From NCBI GenBank assembly GCA_017520155.1, contig JAFXGR010000164.1, forward strand, positions 1 to 34,491: a stretch of 34,491 nucleotides of DNA, given 5' to 3'. Position 1 is the first letter of the stretch. The number at the start of each line of letters is the position of its first letter. Source of the DNA: Lachnospiraceae bacterium. Its GTDB lineage: Bacteria > Bacillota > Clostridia > Lachnospirales > Lachnospiraceae. Below, one piece after another: positions 8,348-16,169 of this stretch. The position numbers were made by a program, and so were the translations under genes. Under the pieces are notes generated by a model. That model worked only from the letters and a program-made list of their open reading frames with translations, ran no database searches and was not told where the DNA came from.

Positions 8348-10117
8348 ATGGACATTTTTGGCGTTTTGACGATGGTAGGAGGATTAGCCCTGTTTCTTTA
8401 CGGAATGAGTCTGATGGGAGACGGTCTTTCCCATATTTCAGGAGGACGATTGGAGAAAATATTAGAAAAATTAACCTCAAGTCCCATGAAGGCAGTATTA
8501 CTGGGAGCCGTGGTTACGGCAGTAATTCAGTCTTCCTCCGCAACTACAGTAATGGTAGTAGGTTTTGTTAACTCCGGAGTAATGAAGCTATCCCAAGCAG
8601 TGGGGATTATTATGGGTGCCAACATTGGTACTACCATGACCTCCTGGATCCTAAGCTTAAGCGGTATTGAAAGCAGTAATTTCTTTATGCAGTTTTTAAA
8701 ACCCACCTCCTTTTCACCGGTACTGGCAATTATTGGTGTTAGTTTTCTTATGTTTTCCAAAAAGGAAAAGAAGAAAGATGTGGGAATGATTTTAGTGGGA
8801 TTTGCCATTTTAATGTTTGGTATGGATACCATGAGCGGGGCAGTAAAGCCATTGGCCAATGTACCGGAATTTACCAATATTCTGCTGGCCTTCAGTAATC
8901 CTATCTTGGGAATGGTGGCAGGTATGGTTCTTACAGCCGTAATCCAGTCTTCTTCTGCTTCTGTGGGTATTTTACAGGCATTATGTGTTACCGGTGCAGT
9001 AAGCTATGCAACAGCTATTCCTATTATTATGGGACAGAATATCGGAACATGTATTACCGCGTTATTATCAGGAATCGGTGCAAGTAAAAATGCAAGAAGA
9101 GCTTCTTTAATTCACTTATATTTTAACTTAATCGGAACCATTGTTTTTATGGTGGTATTTTATGCGATTAATGCCTTTGCTCATTTTCCCTTTTTGGAAG
9201 TTGCGGCAGGAGCAGCGGGAATTGCGGTAATTCATACGGTATTTAATGTAAGTTCTACCATAGTACTCCTTCCCTTCTCCAAAGTAATTGAGAAGTTAGC
9301 TTACATCAGTATCAAGGATGAAGTAGAGGAAGTAGTGGAAACACAGGCAGACAAGGATTTCAAGCTTTTGGATGTTCGTTTCCTGGAAACTCCCGGTTTG
9401 GCGGTAGAAGAGTGTCGTGTAGTTGCTAGACATATGTCTGAAGTAACAAGAGAGTCCCTGACTTTGGCAATGGAATTGGTGGCAAAATATGATGAAAAGA
9501 AGGCAGAACGTGTTAAATTTTTAGAAAATGAAATTGACCGTTATGAAGATCGTTTAGGAAGCTATCTTGTAAAACTGGCACAAAAGCAGATGTCAGAAAG
9601 AGATAATCATACTACTTCCATTATTTTACAATGCTTAAATGAGTTTGAAAGAATTTCTGATCATGCGGTAAATGTAATGTTTTCCGCAAAGGAAATGAAT
9701 GAAAAAGGACTTAGTTTTTCCAAAAAAGCAGTGGAAGAACTGGCCATATATTCTCAGGCGGTAAGTGAGATTATGGAACTGGCTACAGAGGTTTTCAGTT
9801 CTCATGATACAGACAGAACCATGGATATTGAAACCTTAAAAGAGGTAATTTCTTACTTAAGAAGTGAGTTAAAGCAGCACCATATTAAACGTCTTCAAAA
9901 GGGCAAATGTACCATTGAAATGGGCTTTATCCACTCAGATATTATTACCAGCTATAAGCGTGTGGCTGACCATTGTTCCAATATTGCAGTTTGTATTGCG
10001 GAAGTTAATTCTGATGAATATGGTACCCACAGCTACATCGATGAAATGAAGCACAATAATTCCGAAGTTTATAAGAGTCATTATAAACATGTAAGAAAGA
10101 AATATCAGCTTCCTTAA
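8348..10117 (+). CDS. Na+/phosphate cotransporter family protein with PhoU-like domain
   Basis: This 589-residue membrane protein carries two inverted-repeat Na/Pi cotransporter units, each with the signature glutamine-serine motif: AVIQSSSATTVMVVGFVNSG (about residues 57-76) and TAVIQSSSASVGILQALC (about 196-213). About eight hydrophobic segments fill residues 1-320. Residues about 350-560 form a helical PhoU-like domain (LENEIDRYEDRL, LNEFERISDHAVN, YKRVADHCSNIA). The family imports phosphate with sodium, or in some members exports it; the PhoU domain presumably senses or gates transport. The start is well supported by TAGGAGGAG seven bases upstream. It is complete. Confidence 0.93.
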   Translation: MDIFGVLTMVGGLALFLYGMSLMGDGLSHISGGRLEKILEKLTSSPMKAVLLGAVVTAVIQSSSATTVMVVGFVNSGVMKLSQAVGIIMGANIGTTMTSWILSLSGIESSNFFMQFLKPTSFSPVLAIIGVSFLMFSKKEKKKDVGMILVGFAILMFGMDTMSGAVKPLANVPEFTNILLAFSNPILGMVAGMVLTAVIQSSSASVGILQALCVTGAVSYATAIPIIMGQNIGTCITALLSGIGASKNARRASLIHLYFNLIGTIVFMVVFYAINAFAHFPFLEVAAGAAGIAVIHTVFNVSSTIVLLPFSKVIEKLAYISIKDEVEEVVETQADKDFKLLDVRFLETPGLAVEECRVVARHMSEVTRESLTLAMELVAKYDEKKAERVKFLENEIDRYEDRLGSYLVKLAQKQMSERDNHTTSIILQCLNEFERISDHAVNVMFSAKEMNEKGLSFSKKAVEELAIYSQAVSEIMELATEVFSSHDTDRTMDIETLKEVISYLRSELKQHHIKRLQKGKCTIEMGFIHSDIITSYKRVADHCSNIAVCIAEVNSDEYGTHSYIDEMKHNNSEVYKSHYKHVRKKYQLP

Positions 10118-10180
10118 GAGGAAATATATTATGGAGAATAAAGGGTTTATTTAAGAATTATTTCTTAGAGAAAAATAAGG

Positions 10181-10209
10181 TGGAAATCAGAAAAAAAGTA
10201 TGCTAGAAT
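10181..10209 (+). promoter_or_regulatory. Candidate glyA promoter
   Basis: TAGAAT (10204-10209) preceded by TGC (extended -10), with a poor -35 (TGGAAA, 10181-10186) at 17-base spacing. Immediately downstream the leader holds AACGC-AATAAA-GCGTT (10213-10228), which can also pair differently with TTATTGTGCG. This might be a simple leader hairpin or an operator. Confidence 0.45.
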
Positions 10210-10271
10210 ATTAACGCAATAAAGCGTTATTGTGCGAAAGTAAAATAGAATAAATTTATGGAGGAAATAAA

Positions 10272-11510
10272 ATGTATTCTTTTGGAGAGATTAAAGCAGT
10301 TGACCCGGAAATTGCAGAAGCTATTGTGGCTGAGCAGAATAGACAAAATGATCATATTGAATTAATTGCTTCTGAAAACTGGGTAAGCAAGGCAGTTATG
10401 GCAACCATGGGAAGTCCCTTAACCAATAAGTATGCAGAAGGGTATCCTGCAAAGCGCTATTACGGTGGTTGTGACTGTGTTGATGTAGTAGAAAATCTTG
10501 CAATTGAGAGAGCAAAAGAGCTATACGGAGCTGAATATGCCAATGTTCAGCCTCATTCCGGTGCTCAGGCGAATATGGCAGTTCAGTTTGCTATTTTAGA
10601 GCCGGGAGATACCTTAATGGGGATGAATCTGGCGCACGGAGGTCATTTAACCCACGGAAGTCCGGTGAATATGTCAGGAAAATATTTTAACATCGTAGCC
10701 TATGGGGTAAATGACGAAGGATATATTGATTATGATGAAGTAAGAAGAGTGGCAGTAGAAAGTAAGCCTAAGATGATTATTGCAGGTGCATCTGCTTATG
10801 CCAGAACCATTGATTTTAAAAAGTTCAGAGAAATTGCAGATGAGGTAGGAGCCGTATTAATGGTAGATATGGCTCATATTGCAGGTCTTGTGGCAGCTGG
10901 TGTTCATCCCAGTCCCATTCCTTATGCTGATGTGGTAACCACAACGACCCATAAAACCCTGCGTGGACCCAGAGGTGGTTTGATTCTTGCCACAAAAGAG
11001 GCAGATGAAAAATATAACTTCAATAAAGCGATTTTCCCCGGTACTCAGGGCGGTCCTTTGATGCATGTAATTGCGGCAAAGGCTGTATGCTTTAAAGAAG
11101 CTTTAACAGAAGAATTTAAAGAATATCAGAAGCAGATTATCACTAATGCACAGGCCTTATGCAAAGGATTGATGAATCGTGGGATTAAAATTGTTTCCGG
11201 AGGTACAGACAATCATTTAATGCTTCTGGATCTTACCAATTATGACAGAACAGGAAAAGAAGTGGAAAAATGGCTGGATGCAGCACATATTACCGCCAAT
11301 AAAAATACCATTCCCAACGATCCTAAATCCCCCTTTGTTACCAGTGGAATTCGTTTAGGAACTCCTGCTGTTACTTCCAGAGGAATGAAGGAAGAAGATA
11401 TGGAAATTATTGCAGAGGCCGTAGCCATGATTATTAAAGAGGGAGAAGATAAGATAGAAGAGGCAAAGGCTTTAGTGAAGAAATTGACTGAGAAGTATCC
11501 CCTGATTTAA
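10272..11510 (+). CDS. glyA: Serine hydroxymethyltransferase
   Basis: A complete 412-residue PLP enzyme that interconverts serine plus tetrahydrofolate and glycine plus 5,10-methylene-THF, the main source of one-carbon units. Recognisable stretches are [11 protein letters not shown], the YYGGCDCVD segment, [12 protein letters not shown], the PLP Asp/His region [11 protein letters not shown], and the PLP-lysine motif [14 protein letters not shown]. Its length matches bacterial GlyA. The start has GGAGGAA upstream. It stands alone between its own promoter and terminator. Confidence 0.98.
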   Translation: MYSFGEIKAVDPEIAEAIVAEQNRQNDHIELIASENWVSKAVMATMGSPLTNKYAEGYPAKRYYGGCDCVDVVENLAIERAKELYGAEYANVQPHSGAQANMAVQFAILEPGDTLMGMNLAHGGHLTHGSPVNMSGKYFNIVAYGVNDEGYIDYDEVRRVAVESKPKMIIAGASAYARTIDFKKFREIADEVGAVLMVDMAHIAGLVAAGVHPSPIPYADVVTTTTHKTLRGPRGGLILATKEADEKYNFNKAIFPGTQGGPLMHVIAAKAVCFKEALTEEFKEYQKQIITNAQALCKGLMNRGIKIVSGGTDNHLMLLDLTNYDRTGKEVEKWLDAAHITANKNTIPNDPKSPFVTSGIRLGTPAVTSRGMKEEDMEIIAEAVAMIIKEGEDKIEEAKALVKKLTEKYPLI

Positions 11511-11532
11511 GTTGTTTAAGGAAATAAAAGTA

Positions 11533-11568
11533 AAAAGATGCCGGATCTTGTGATTGGGCATCTTTTTT
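11533..11568 (+). terminator. glyA terminator
   Basis: A 10-bp stem AAAAGATGCC / GGCATCTTTT (11533-11542 and 11557-11566) with a 14-base loop is followed by TT. It lies about 20 bases after the glyA stop. The A-rich 5' arm means it could also stop transcription from the other strand. Confidence 0.88.
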
Positions 11569-11631
11569 ATCCCATGGGAGAAAAACAGGTAAATATTACC
11601 CTTAACATTGCTTTTTCCGAGAGAAAAATAA

Positions 11632-11657
11632 AAATTGTATTTATCTAAATACAATTT
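11632..11657. promoter_or_regulatory. Inverted repeat, candidate operator of the threonine operon
   Basis: AAATTGTATTT and AAATACAATTT form a perfect 11-bp inverted repeat (11632-11642 and 11647-11657) with a 4-base centre. It ends nine bases before the -35 box of the operon. An AT-only stem with almost no loop reads more like a protein-binding site than a terminator. Confidence 0.5.
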
Positions 11658-11666
11658 ATTTTCTTA

Positions 11667-11695
11667 TTGCACAGTATAAAAGCCTATGATAGAAT
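11667..11695 (+). promoter_or_regulatory. Candidate promoter of the threonine operon
   Basis: TTGCAC (11667-11672), a 17-base spacer and TAGAAT (11690-11695). The -10 is five of six to consensus, the -35 only three of six. It lies about 60 bases before the ACT-protein start codon. Confidence 0.55.
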
Positions 11696-11753
11696 ATCTT
11701 TGCTGGAAATACAAATGTTTGCCACAGAAAAACAAAAAGAAAGAGTAACTGAT

Positions 11754-12197
11754 ATGAAAGAGACCACAAAGTATTATGTAGTCAAAGAAAAAGCAGTTCC
11801 CGAGGTATTGCTGAAGGTCATAGAGGCAAAACGCCTTATGGAAACAAAAAAGGCATCTACCATACAGGAAGCAGTGGAACAGATTGGAATCAGCCGCAGT
11901 TCTTTTTATAAGTATAAGGATGATATTTTTCAGTTTCATGACAATTCCCAGGGAACCACATTAACCATGACATTTAATATTGATGATAGGCCGGGAGTTT
12001 TATCTAATGTGTTAAGACAGATTGCGGAATTTGGAGCAAATATTCTTACCATTCATCAAAGTATTCCCATTAATGGAATCGCAGCATTAAGTATCAGTGT
12101 TCAGGTACTTCAGACCACCGGAGATATTTCAGATATGCTGGAAGTATTGGAATCCGGTGAGGGAGTTCATCAAGTAAAAATTTTAGCTAAAGAATAA
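11754..12197 (+). CDS. ACT domain protein, PheB/UPF0735 family
   Basis: A 147-residue regulator-like protein. The N-terminal part (about 1-60) has a helix-turn-helix-like segment, TIQEAVEQIGISRSSFYKYKDDIF. The C-terminal part (about 70-147) is an ACT domain (FNIDDRPGVLSNVLRQIAEFGANILTIHQSIP), a small-ligand sensor typical of amino-acid metabolism. The length fits the UPF0735/PheB family. I chose ATG 11754 because it yields the family length and has AGAAAGAG upstream; an in-frame ATG at 11667 would overlap the promoter. It is 17 bases upstream of hom, so it probably senses an amino acid and regulates this operon, but its ligand is unknown. Confidence 0.85.
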   Translation: MKETTKYYVVKEKAVPEVLLKVIEAKRLMETKKASTIQEAVEQIGISRSSFYKYKDDIFQFHDNSQGTTLTMTFNIDDRPGVLSNVLRQIAEFGANILTIHQSIPINGIAALSISVQVLQTTGDISDMLEVLESGEGVHQVKILAKE

Positions 12198-12214
12198 GCA
12201 GGAGGAAATAGAGA

Positions 12215-13417
12215 ATGGTACAGGTAGCAGTATTAGGATATGGCACAGTAGGAAGTGGTGTAGTAGAGGTAATTGAGAAGAATAAGGAAAAGATTAACTT
12301 AAGATCGGAAGCAGAATTAAACGTAAAATATATCCTTGATTTACGTGATTTCCCCGGGGACCCTTATGAAGATAAGGTAGTTCATGATATTAATTTGATT
12401 TTGGAAGATGAGGAAGTAAAGATTGTGTGCGAAACCATGGGAGGGATTGAACCTGCCTTTACCTTTTCCAAAAGAGCTTTGGAACTTGGAAAAAGTGTTT
12501 GTACCTCCAATAAAGAGCTGGTAGCCGCTCATGGTCCCGAATTACTGGAGATTGCCAAGGCAAATAAGTGTAATTATCTGTTTGAAGCCAGTGTAGGAGG
12601 AGGAATTCCCATTATTCGTCCCATGAACTATTCCTTAACTGCAGAAAAAATAGAATCCATTACAGGAATTTTAAACGGTACTACAAACTATATTTTAACA
12701 AAGATGGAACGAGAGGGAGCTGATTTCTCAGAAGTATTAAAGGAGGCTCAGGAAAAGGGATATGCAGAGCGCAATCCCGAGGCCGATGTGGAAGGTCATG
12801 ATGCTTGCAGAAAAATTGCTATCCTTTCCTCATTAATGACAGGAAAATATGTAAAATATCAGGATATATATACAGAAGGCATTACAAAAATCAGTGCAGA
12901 GGATTTCCGTTATGCCAAAGAATTGCAGACCTCCATTAAATTATTGGGAATGAGCAAAGATACAAAGGATGGATATGAGGCCATGGTAGCTCCTTTTATG
13001 ATCTCAGATGATCATCCCCTTCATGCAGTAAACGGAGTGTTTAATGCCATTTTTGTTCATGGAAATATGCTGGGAGATTCCATGTTTTACGGAAGAGGTG
13101 CAGGAAAATTACCTACAGCAAGTGCAGTAGTATCCGATGTGGTGGATTGTGCAAGACATTTAGGAAAAACAATTATTTGTATTTGGGATAAAGAAGAACT
13201 TAGTTTAAAAGATTACAGAGATTCTTCCAAAGAGTTTTTCCTTCGTGTAAAGAAAGAAGGATGGGAAAAAGCAAAAGAATTATTTGAAATACAGCAGGTA
13301 GTTGAAATCATAGATGGGGAAGTTGGTATTGTTACAAAAGAAATGACAGAAAGAGCATTTGAAGAAAAAGCAGCTAAACTTCCGGAAATGATAACAAGAA
13401 TTCGTATGGAAAAGTAG
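12215..13417 (+). CDS. hom: Homoserine dehydrogenase
   Basis: A 400-residue enzyme that reduces aspartate semialdehyde to homoserine with NAD(P)H, the branch step to threonine and methionine. It has the Rossmann motif VAVLGYGTVGSGVV at the N-terminus, CTSNKELVAAHG, the catalytic region FEASVGGGIPIIRP, GILNGTTNYILT and AERNPEADVEGHDACRKIAIL. The C-terminal about 65 residues replace a full ACT domain with a short, diverged one (DYRDSSKEFFLRV onward), so feedback control may be weak or delegated to the upstream ACT protein. AGGAGGA precedes the ATG. Confidence 0.96.
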   Translation: MVQVAVLGYGTVGSGVVEVIEKNKEKINLRSEAELNVKYILDLRDFPGDPYEDKVVHDINLILEDEEVKIVCETMGGIEPAFTFSKRALELGKSVCTSNKELVAAHGPELLEIAKANKCNYLFEASVGGGIPIIRPMNYSLTAEKIESITGILNGTTNYILTKMEREGADFSEVLKEAQEKGYAERNPEADVEGHDACRKIAILSSLMTGKYVKYQDIYTEGITKISAEDFRYAKELQTSIKLLGMSKDTKDGYEAMVAPFMISDDHPLHAVNGVFNAIFVHGNMLGDSMFYGRGAGKLPTASAVVSDVVDCARHLGKTIICIWDKEELSLKDYRDSSKEFFLRVKKEGWEKAKELFEIQQVVEIIDGEVGIVTKEMTERAFEEKAAKLPEMITRIRMEK

Positions 13418-13418
13418 A

Positions 13419-14633
13419 ATGGAGAATAAAGTGAAATATATTATTTGTTTAGGGGATGGAATGAGCGATGAGCCAATAGAGGAGCTTGAAGGAAAAACTC
13501 CTTTGGAGGTGGCAGTTACCCCCATGATGGACTCATTAAGTAAAAAAGGAGAAATCGGAATGGTTCAGACTATTCCTCAGGGAATGAAGCCTGGATCAGA
13601 TACAGCAAATCTGGCGGTTATGGGCTATGATCCTAAGAAATATTATTCCGGACGATCTCCCTTGGAAGCCTTAAGTATAGGTGTTCCCATGAAAGTTGAT
13701 GATATTGCACTAAGATGTAATATTGTGACTATTTCTGAAGAAGAAGAAATTTTTGAAGAAAAAAGAATTTTAGATCACAGTTCAGGAGAAATCAGCACAG
13801 AAGATGCGGCAGTACTTTTAGAGGCGGTAAAGCAGGGACTTAAGCGGGAAGGATATGAATTTTATGTGGGAACCAGCTACCGTCATTGCTTAATCTGGCA
13901 GAAGGGGCAGGTGGTGGAACTTACCCCTCCTCATGATGTGCTGGAACAGGTTATTGGCCGGTATCTTCCTGAGGATAAGGTACTTAGGGAGATGATGAAG
14001 AAAAGCTATGATATTTTAAAAGATCATCCTATTAACATAAAAAGAAAAGAAATGGGAGAAAATCCTGCAAACTGCTGTTGGTTCTGGGGGGCGGGAACAA
14101 AGCCGGCTTTAGACAATTTTTTTGAAAAAACAGGCAAAAAGGGAATGATGATTTCCGCAGTAGATCTTTTAAAAGGAATTGCTGTGGGGGCCGGTATGGA
14201 TAATGCCCATGTGGAAGGTGCCAATGGAGGCTTACATACAAATTATGAGGGTAAAGCACAGGCGGCAATAAAGGCATTAACAAAAGATAATTATGATTTT
14301 GTATATCTTCATGTAGAAGCACCGGATGAAATGGGACATCAGGGAAGCAGAGAAAGAAAGATTCAGGCCATTGAATATTTTGATCAAAGAATTATTGCTC
14401 CCATTGTGCAAAAACTGGAGGAAGAAAAAGAAGATTTTCGCCTTTTGATTCTTCCCGATCACCCCACTCCCGTAAGAATAAGAACCCATACCTCAGATCC
14501 TGTACCTTATCTTCTGTACGATAGTGGTATGGACTTAAAAAGAGAATGGAAGTATAATGAGAAAGAAGCAAAAGCAAGTCATAATATGGTAGAGGAAGGT
14601 CATAAGATCATAGAAAAGCTTTTTGAAAAATAG
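13419..14633 (+). CDS. ApgM-family (cofactor-independent PGM-like) protein, probable homoserine kinase
   Basis: A 404-residue alkaline-phosphatase-superfamily protein related to archaeal-type phosphoglycerate mutase: IICLGDGMSDEPIEEL, the metal/nucleophile region PGSDTANLAVMGYDP with its conserved Ser, YSGRSPLEA, HVEAPDEMGHQG and a late DHPTP. By sequence alone it would be called phosphoglycerate mutase. However, it sits one base after hom and 22 bases before lysC, and no GHMP-type homoserine kinase is in the cluster. Genes of this family in threonine operons have been proposed to act as homoserine kinase, which is the more likely role here. The start overlaps the end of hom almost directly (TAGAATGG), suggesting translational coupling. 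Confidence 0.82.
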   Translation: MENKVKYIICLGDGMSDEPIEELEGKTPLEVAVTPMMDSLSKKGEIGMVQTIPQGMKPGSDTANLAVMGYDPKKYYSGRSPLEALSIGVPMKVDDIALRCNIVTISEEEEIFEEKRILDHSSGEISTEDAAVLLEAVKQGLKREGYEFYVGTSYRHCLIWQKGQVVELTPPHDVLEQVIGRYLPEDKVLREMMKKSYDILKDHPINIKRKEMGENPANCCWFWGAGTKPALDNFFEKTGKKGMMISAVDLLKGIAVGAGMDNAHVEGANGGLHTNYEGKAQAAIKALTKDNYDFVYLHVEAPDEMGHQGSRERKIQAIEYFDQRIIAPIVQKLEEEKEDFRLLILPDHPTPVRIRTHTSDPVPYLLYDSGMDLKREWKYNEKEAKASHNMVEEGHKIIEKLFEK

Positions 14634-14655
14634 GCAGAAGGTTTAGGAGGAGAAG

Positions 14656-15975
14656 ATGAAAAAAGTTGTTAAATTTGGAGGAAGCTCATTAGCCAGTGCT
14701 GAGCAGTTTCATAAAGTAGGAGAGATTATCCGTGCCCAGGAGGACAGAAAATATGTGGTTCCCTCTGCTCCGGGAAAAAGATTTTCAGGAGATACAAAAG
14801 TAACGGATATGTTGTATGAATGCTATCATTTGGCAGAAGAAGGAGAAGAATTCAAAGGATTATTAAAAAATATCAAGGCAAGATATGAAGAGATTATCTC
14901 CGGCTTAAATCTGTCTCTTTCTTTAGATAGCGAATTTAAGGTAATTGAAGAAAATTTCCTTAAGCACATTGGGGAAAATTATGCTGCATCCCGAGGAGAA
15001 TACTTAAACGGTATTATTATGGCCGATTATTTAGGCTATGCTTTTGTAGATGCCGCTAAGGTGATTTTTTTTAAGGAAGACGGAACCTGGGATGAAGAGA
15101 GAACCAAAAAGGTGTTGTCAGAAGAATTATCTAAACATGATAAAGCCGTAATCCCCGGATTTTACGGATCTCTTCCCAACGGTACGGTAAAAACATTTTC
15201 CAGAGGAGGATCAGATATTACCGGTTCTATCGTGGCACAGGCTGTTCATGCAGATGTATATGAAAACTGGACTGATGTATCAGGTTTTTTACTGGTAGAT
15301 CCAAGGATCATTAAAGATCCTGTGGGAATTGAAACCATTACCTACAGAGAGCTTCGCGAGCTTTCCTATATGGGAGCAACCGTACTTCATGAAGATGCTA
15401 TTTTTCCGGTAAGAAAGGAAGGAATTCCCATTAATATCCGCAATACCAATGCACCTGGAGATAATGGTACATGGATTGTGGAAAGTACATGCCAAAAATC
15501 AAAATATACCATTACCGGTATTGCGGGAAAGAAAGGCTTTTGTTCCATCAATATAGAAAAGGACATGATGAACTCCGAAATCGGTTTTGGCCGTAAAGTG
15601 CTCAATGTATTTGAAGATAACGGTATATCTTTTGAACATGTACCTTCCGGAATTGATACCTTAACCGTATTTGTTCATCAGGATCATTTTATGGATAAGG
15701 AACAGCAGGTAGTAACAGGAATTCACAGATTGGCAAAACCGGATACTATAGATATTGAAGCTGATTTAGCCTTAATTGCAGTGGTAGGACGGGGAATGAA
15801 ATCTACTCGCGGTACTGCAGGAAGAATTTTCTCTGCTCTGGCACATGCTAAAGTAAATGTAAAGATGATTGATCAGGGCTCCAGTGAGTTAAATATTATT
15901 ATTGGAGTAAAAAATGAAGATTTTGAAACTGCCATTGAAGCTATCTACAACATTTTTGTTTTAGCTAAAGTGTAA
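14656..15975 (+). CDS. lysC: Aspartate kinase
   Basis: A 439-residue enzyme that phosphorylates aspartate, the first step towards lysine, threonine and methionine. It shows the amino-acid kinase motif VVKFGGSSLASAEQF at the N-terminus, VIPGFYGSLPNGTVKTFSRGGSDITGSIVA, and VLHEDAIFPV. Two C-terminal ACT domains follow (FCSINIEKDMM onward and ALIAVVGRGMKSTRG onward), so it should be feedback-inhibited by an end product. TAGGAGGAG precedes the ATG. It ends the ACT-hom-apgM-lysC operon. I see no clear intrinsic terminator with a T-run on the + strand after it. Confidence 0.96.
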   Translation: MKKVVKFGGSSLASAEQFHKVGEIIRAQEDRKYVVPSAPGKRFSGDTKVTDMLYECYHLAEEGEEFKGLLKNIKARYEEIISGLNLSLSLDSEFKVIEENFLKHIGENYAASRGEYLNGIIMADYLGYAFVDAAKVIFFKEDGTWDEERTKKVLSEELSKHDKAVIPGFYGSLPNGTVKTFSRGGSDITGSIVAQAVHADVYENWTDVSGFLLVDPRIIKDPVGIETITYRELRELSYMGATVLHEDAIFPVRKEGIPINIRNTNAPGDNGTWIVESTCQKSKYTITGIAGKKGFCSINIEKDMMNSEIGFGRKVLNVFEDNGISFEHVPSGIDTLTVFVHQDHFMDKEQQVVTGIHRLAKPDTIDIEADLALIAVVGRGMKSTRGTAGRIFSALAHAKVNVKMIDQGSSELNIIIGVKNEDFETAIEAIYNIFVLAKV

Positions 15976-16005
15976 AATATAATTAGTGTAATGAAACAGG
16001 CAGTA

Positions 16006-16026
16006 ACCAATGATTAACTGATTGGT
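16006..16026 (+). other. Short inverted repeat after lysC
   Basis: ACCAAT (16006-16011) and ATTGGT (16021-16026) can pair with a 9-base loop. There is no T-run after it, so it is not a convincing terminator. Confidence 0.3.
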
Positions 16027-16048
16027 CATGAGAAAAAGCATAATTATA

Positions 16049-16098
16049 GAAAAAACAGCACCCACATCGCTGAAAGCGACTTTAAATGTGGGTGCTGT
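16049..16098 (-). terminator. Strong hairpin with its T-run on the - strand
   Basis: A perfect 13-bp, GC-rich stem ACAGCACCCACAT / ATGTGGGTGCTGT (16055-16067 and 16086-16098) encloses a second small hairpin, CGCT-GAA-AGCG. Six As precede it on the + strand, so the - strand reads stem then TTTTTT, a classic terminator facing left. The + strand lacks a T-run (CTGTAATGGG follows). No - strand gene lies to its right, so it may end an antisense or small RNA, or act as a leader structure for the next + strand gene, 71 bases on. Confidence 0.6.
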
Positions 16099-16169
16099 CT
16101 GTAATGGGAAGGTCAAGGCTGAACTATTGTGGCAGGCAGACGCAAAGAGTGGATTATTAGGGGGAAAAA

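Noticed and set aside
16100-16169. Possible c-di-GMP riboswitch because of GACGCAAAG (16140-16148)
   Set aside because: Only that short string matches; the surrounding paired elements and the rest of the motif are not visible.
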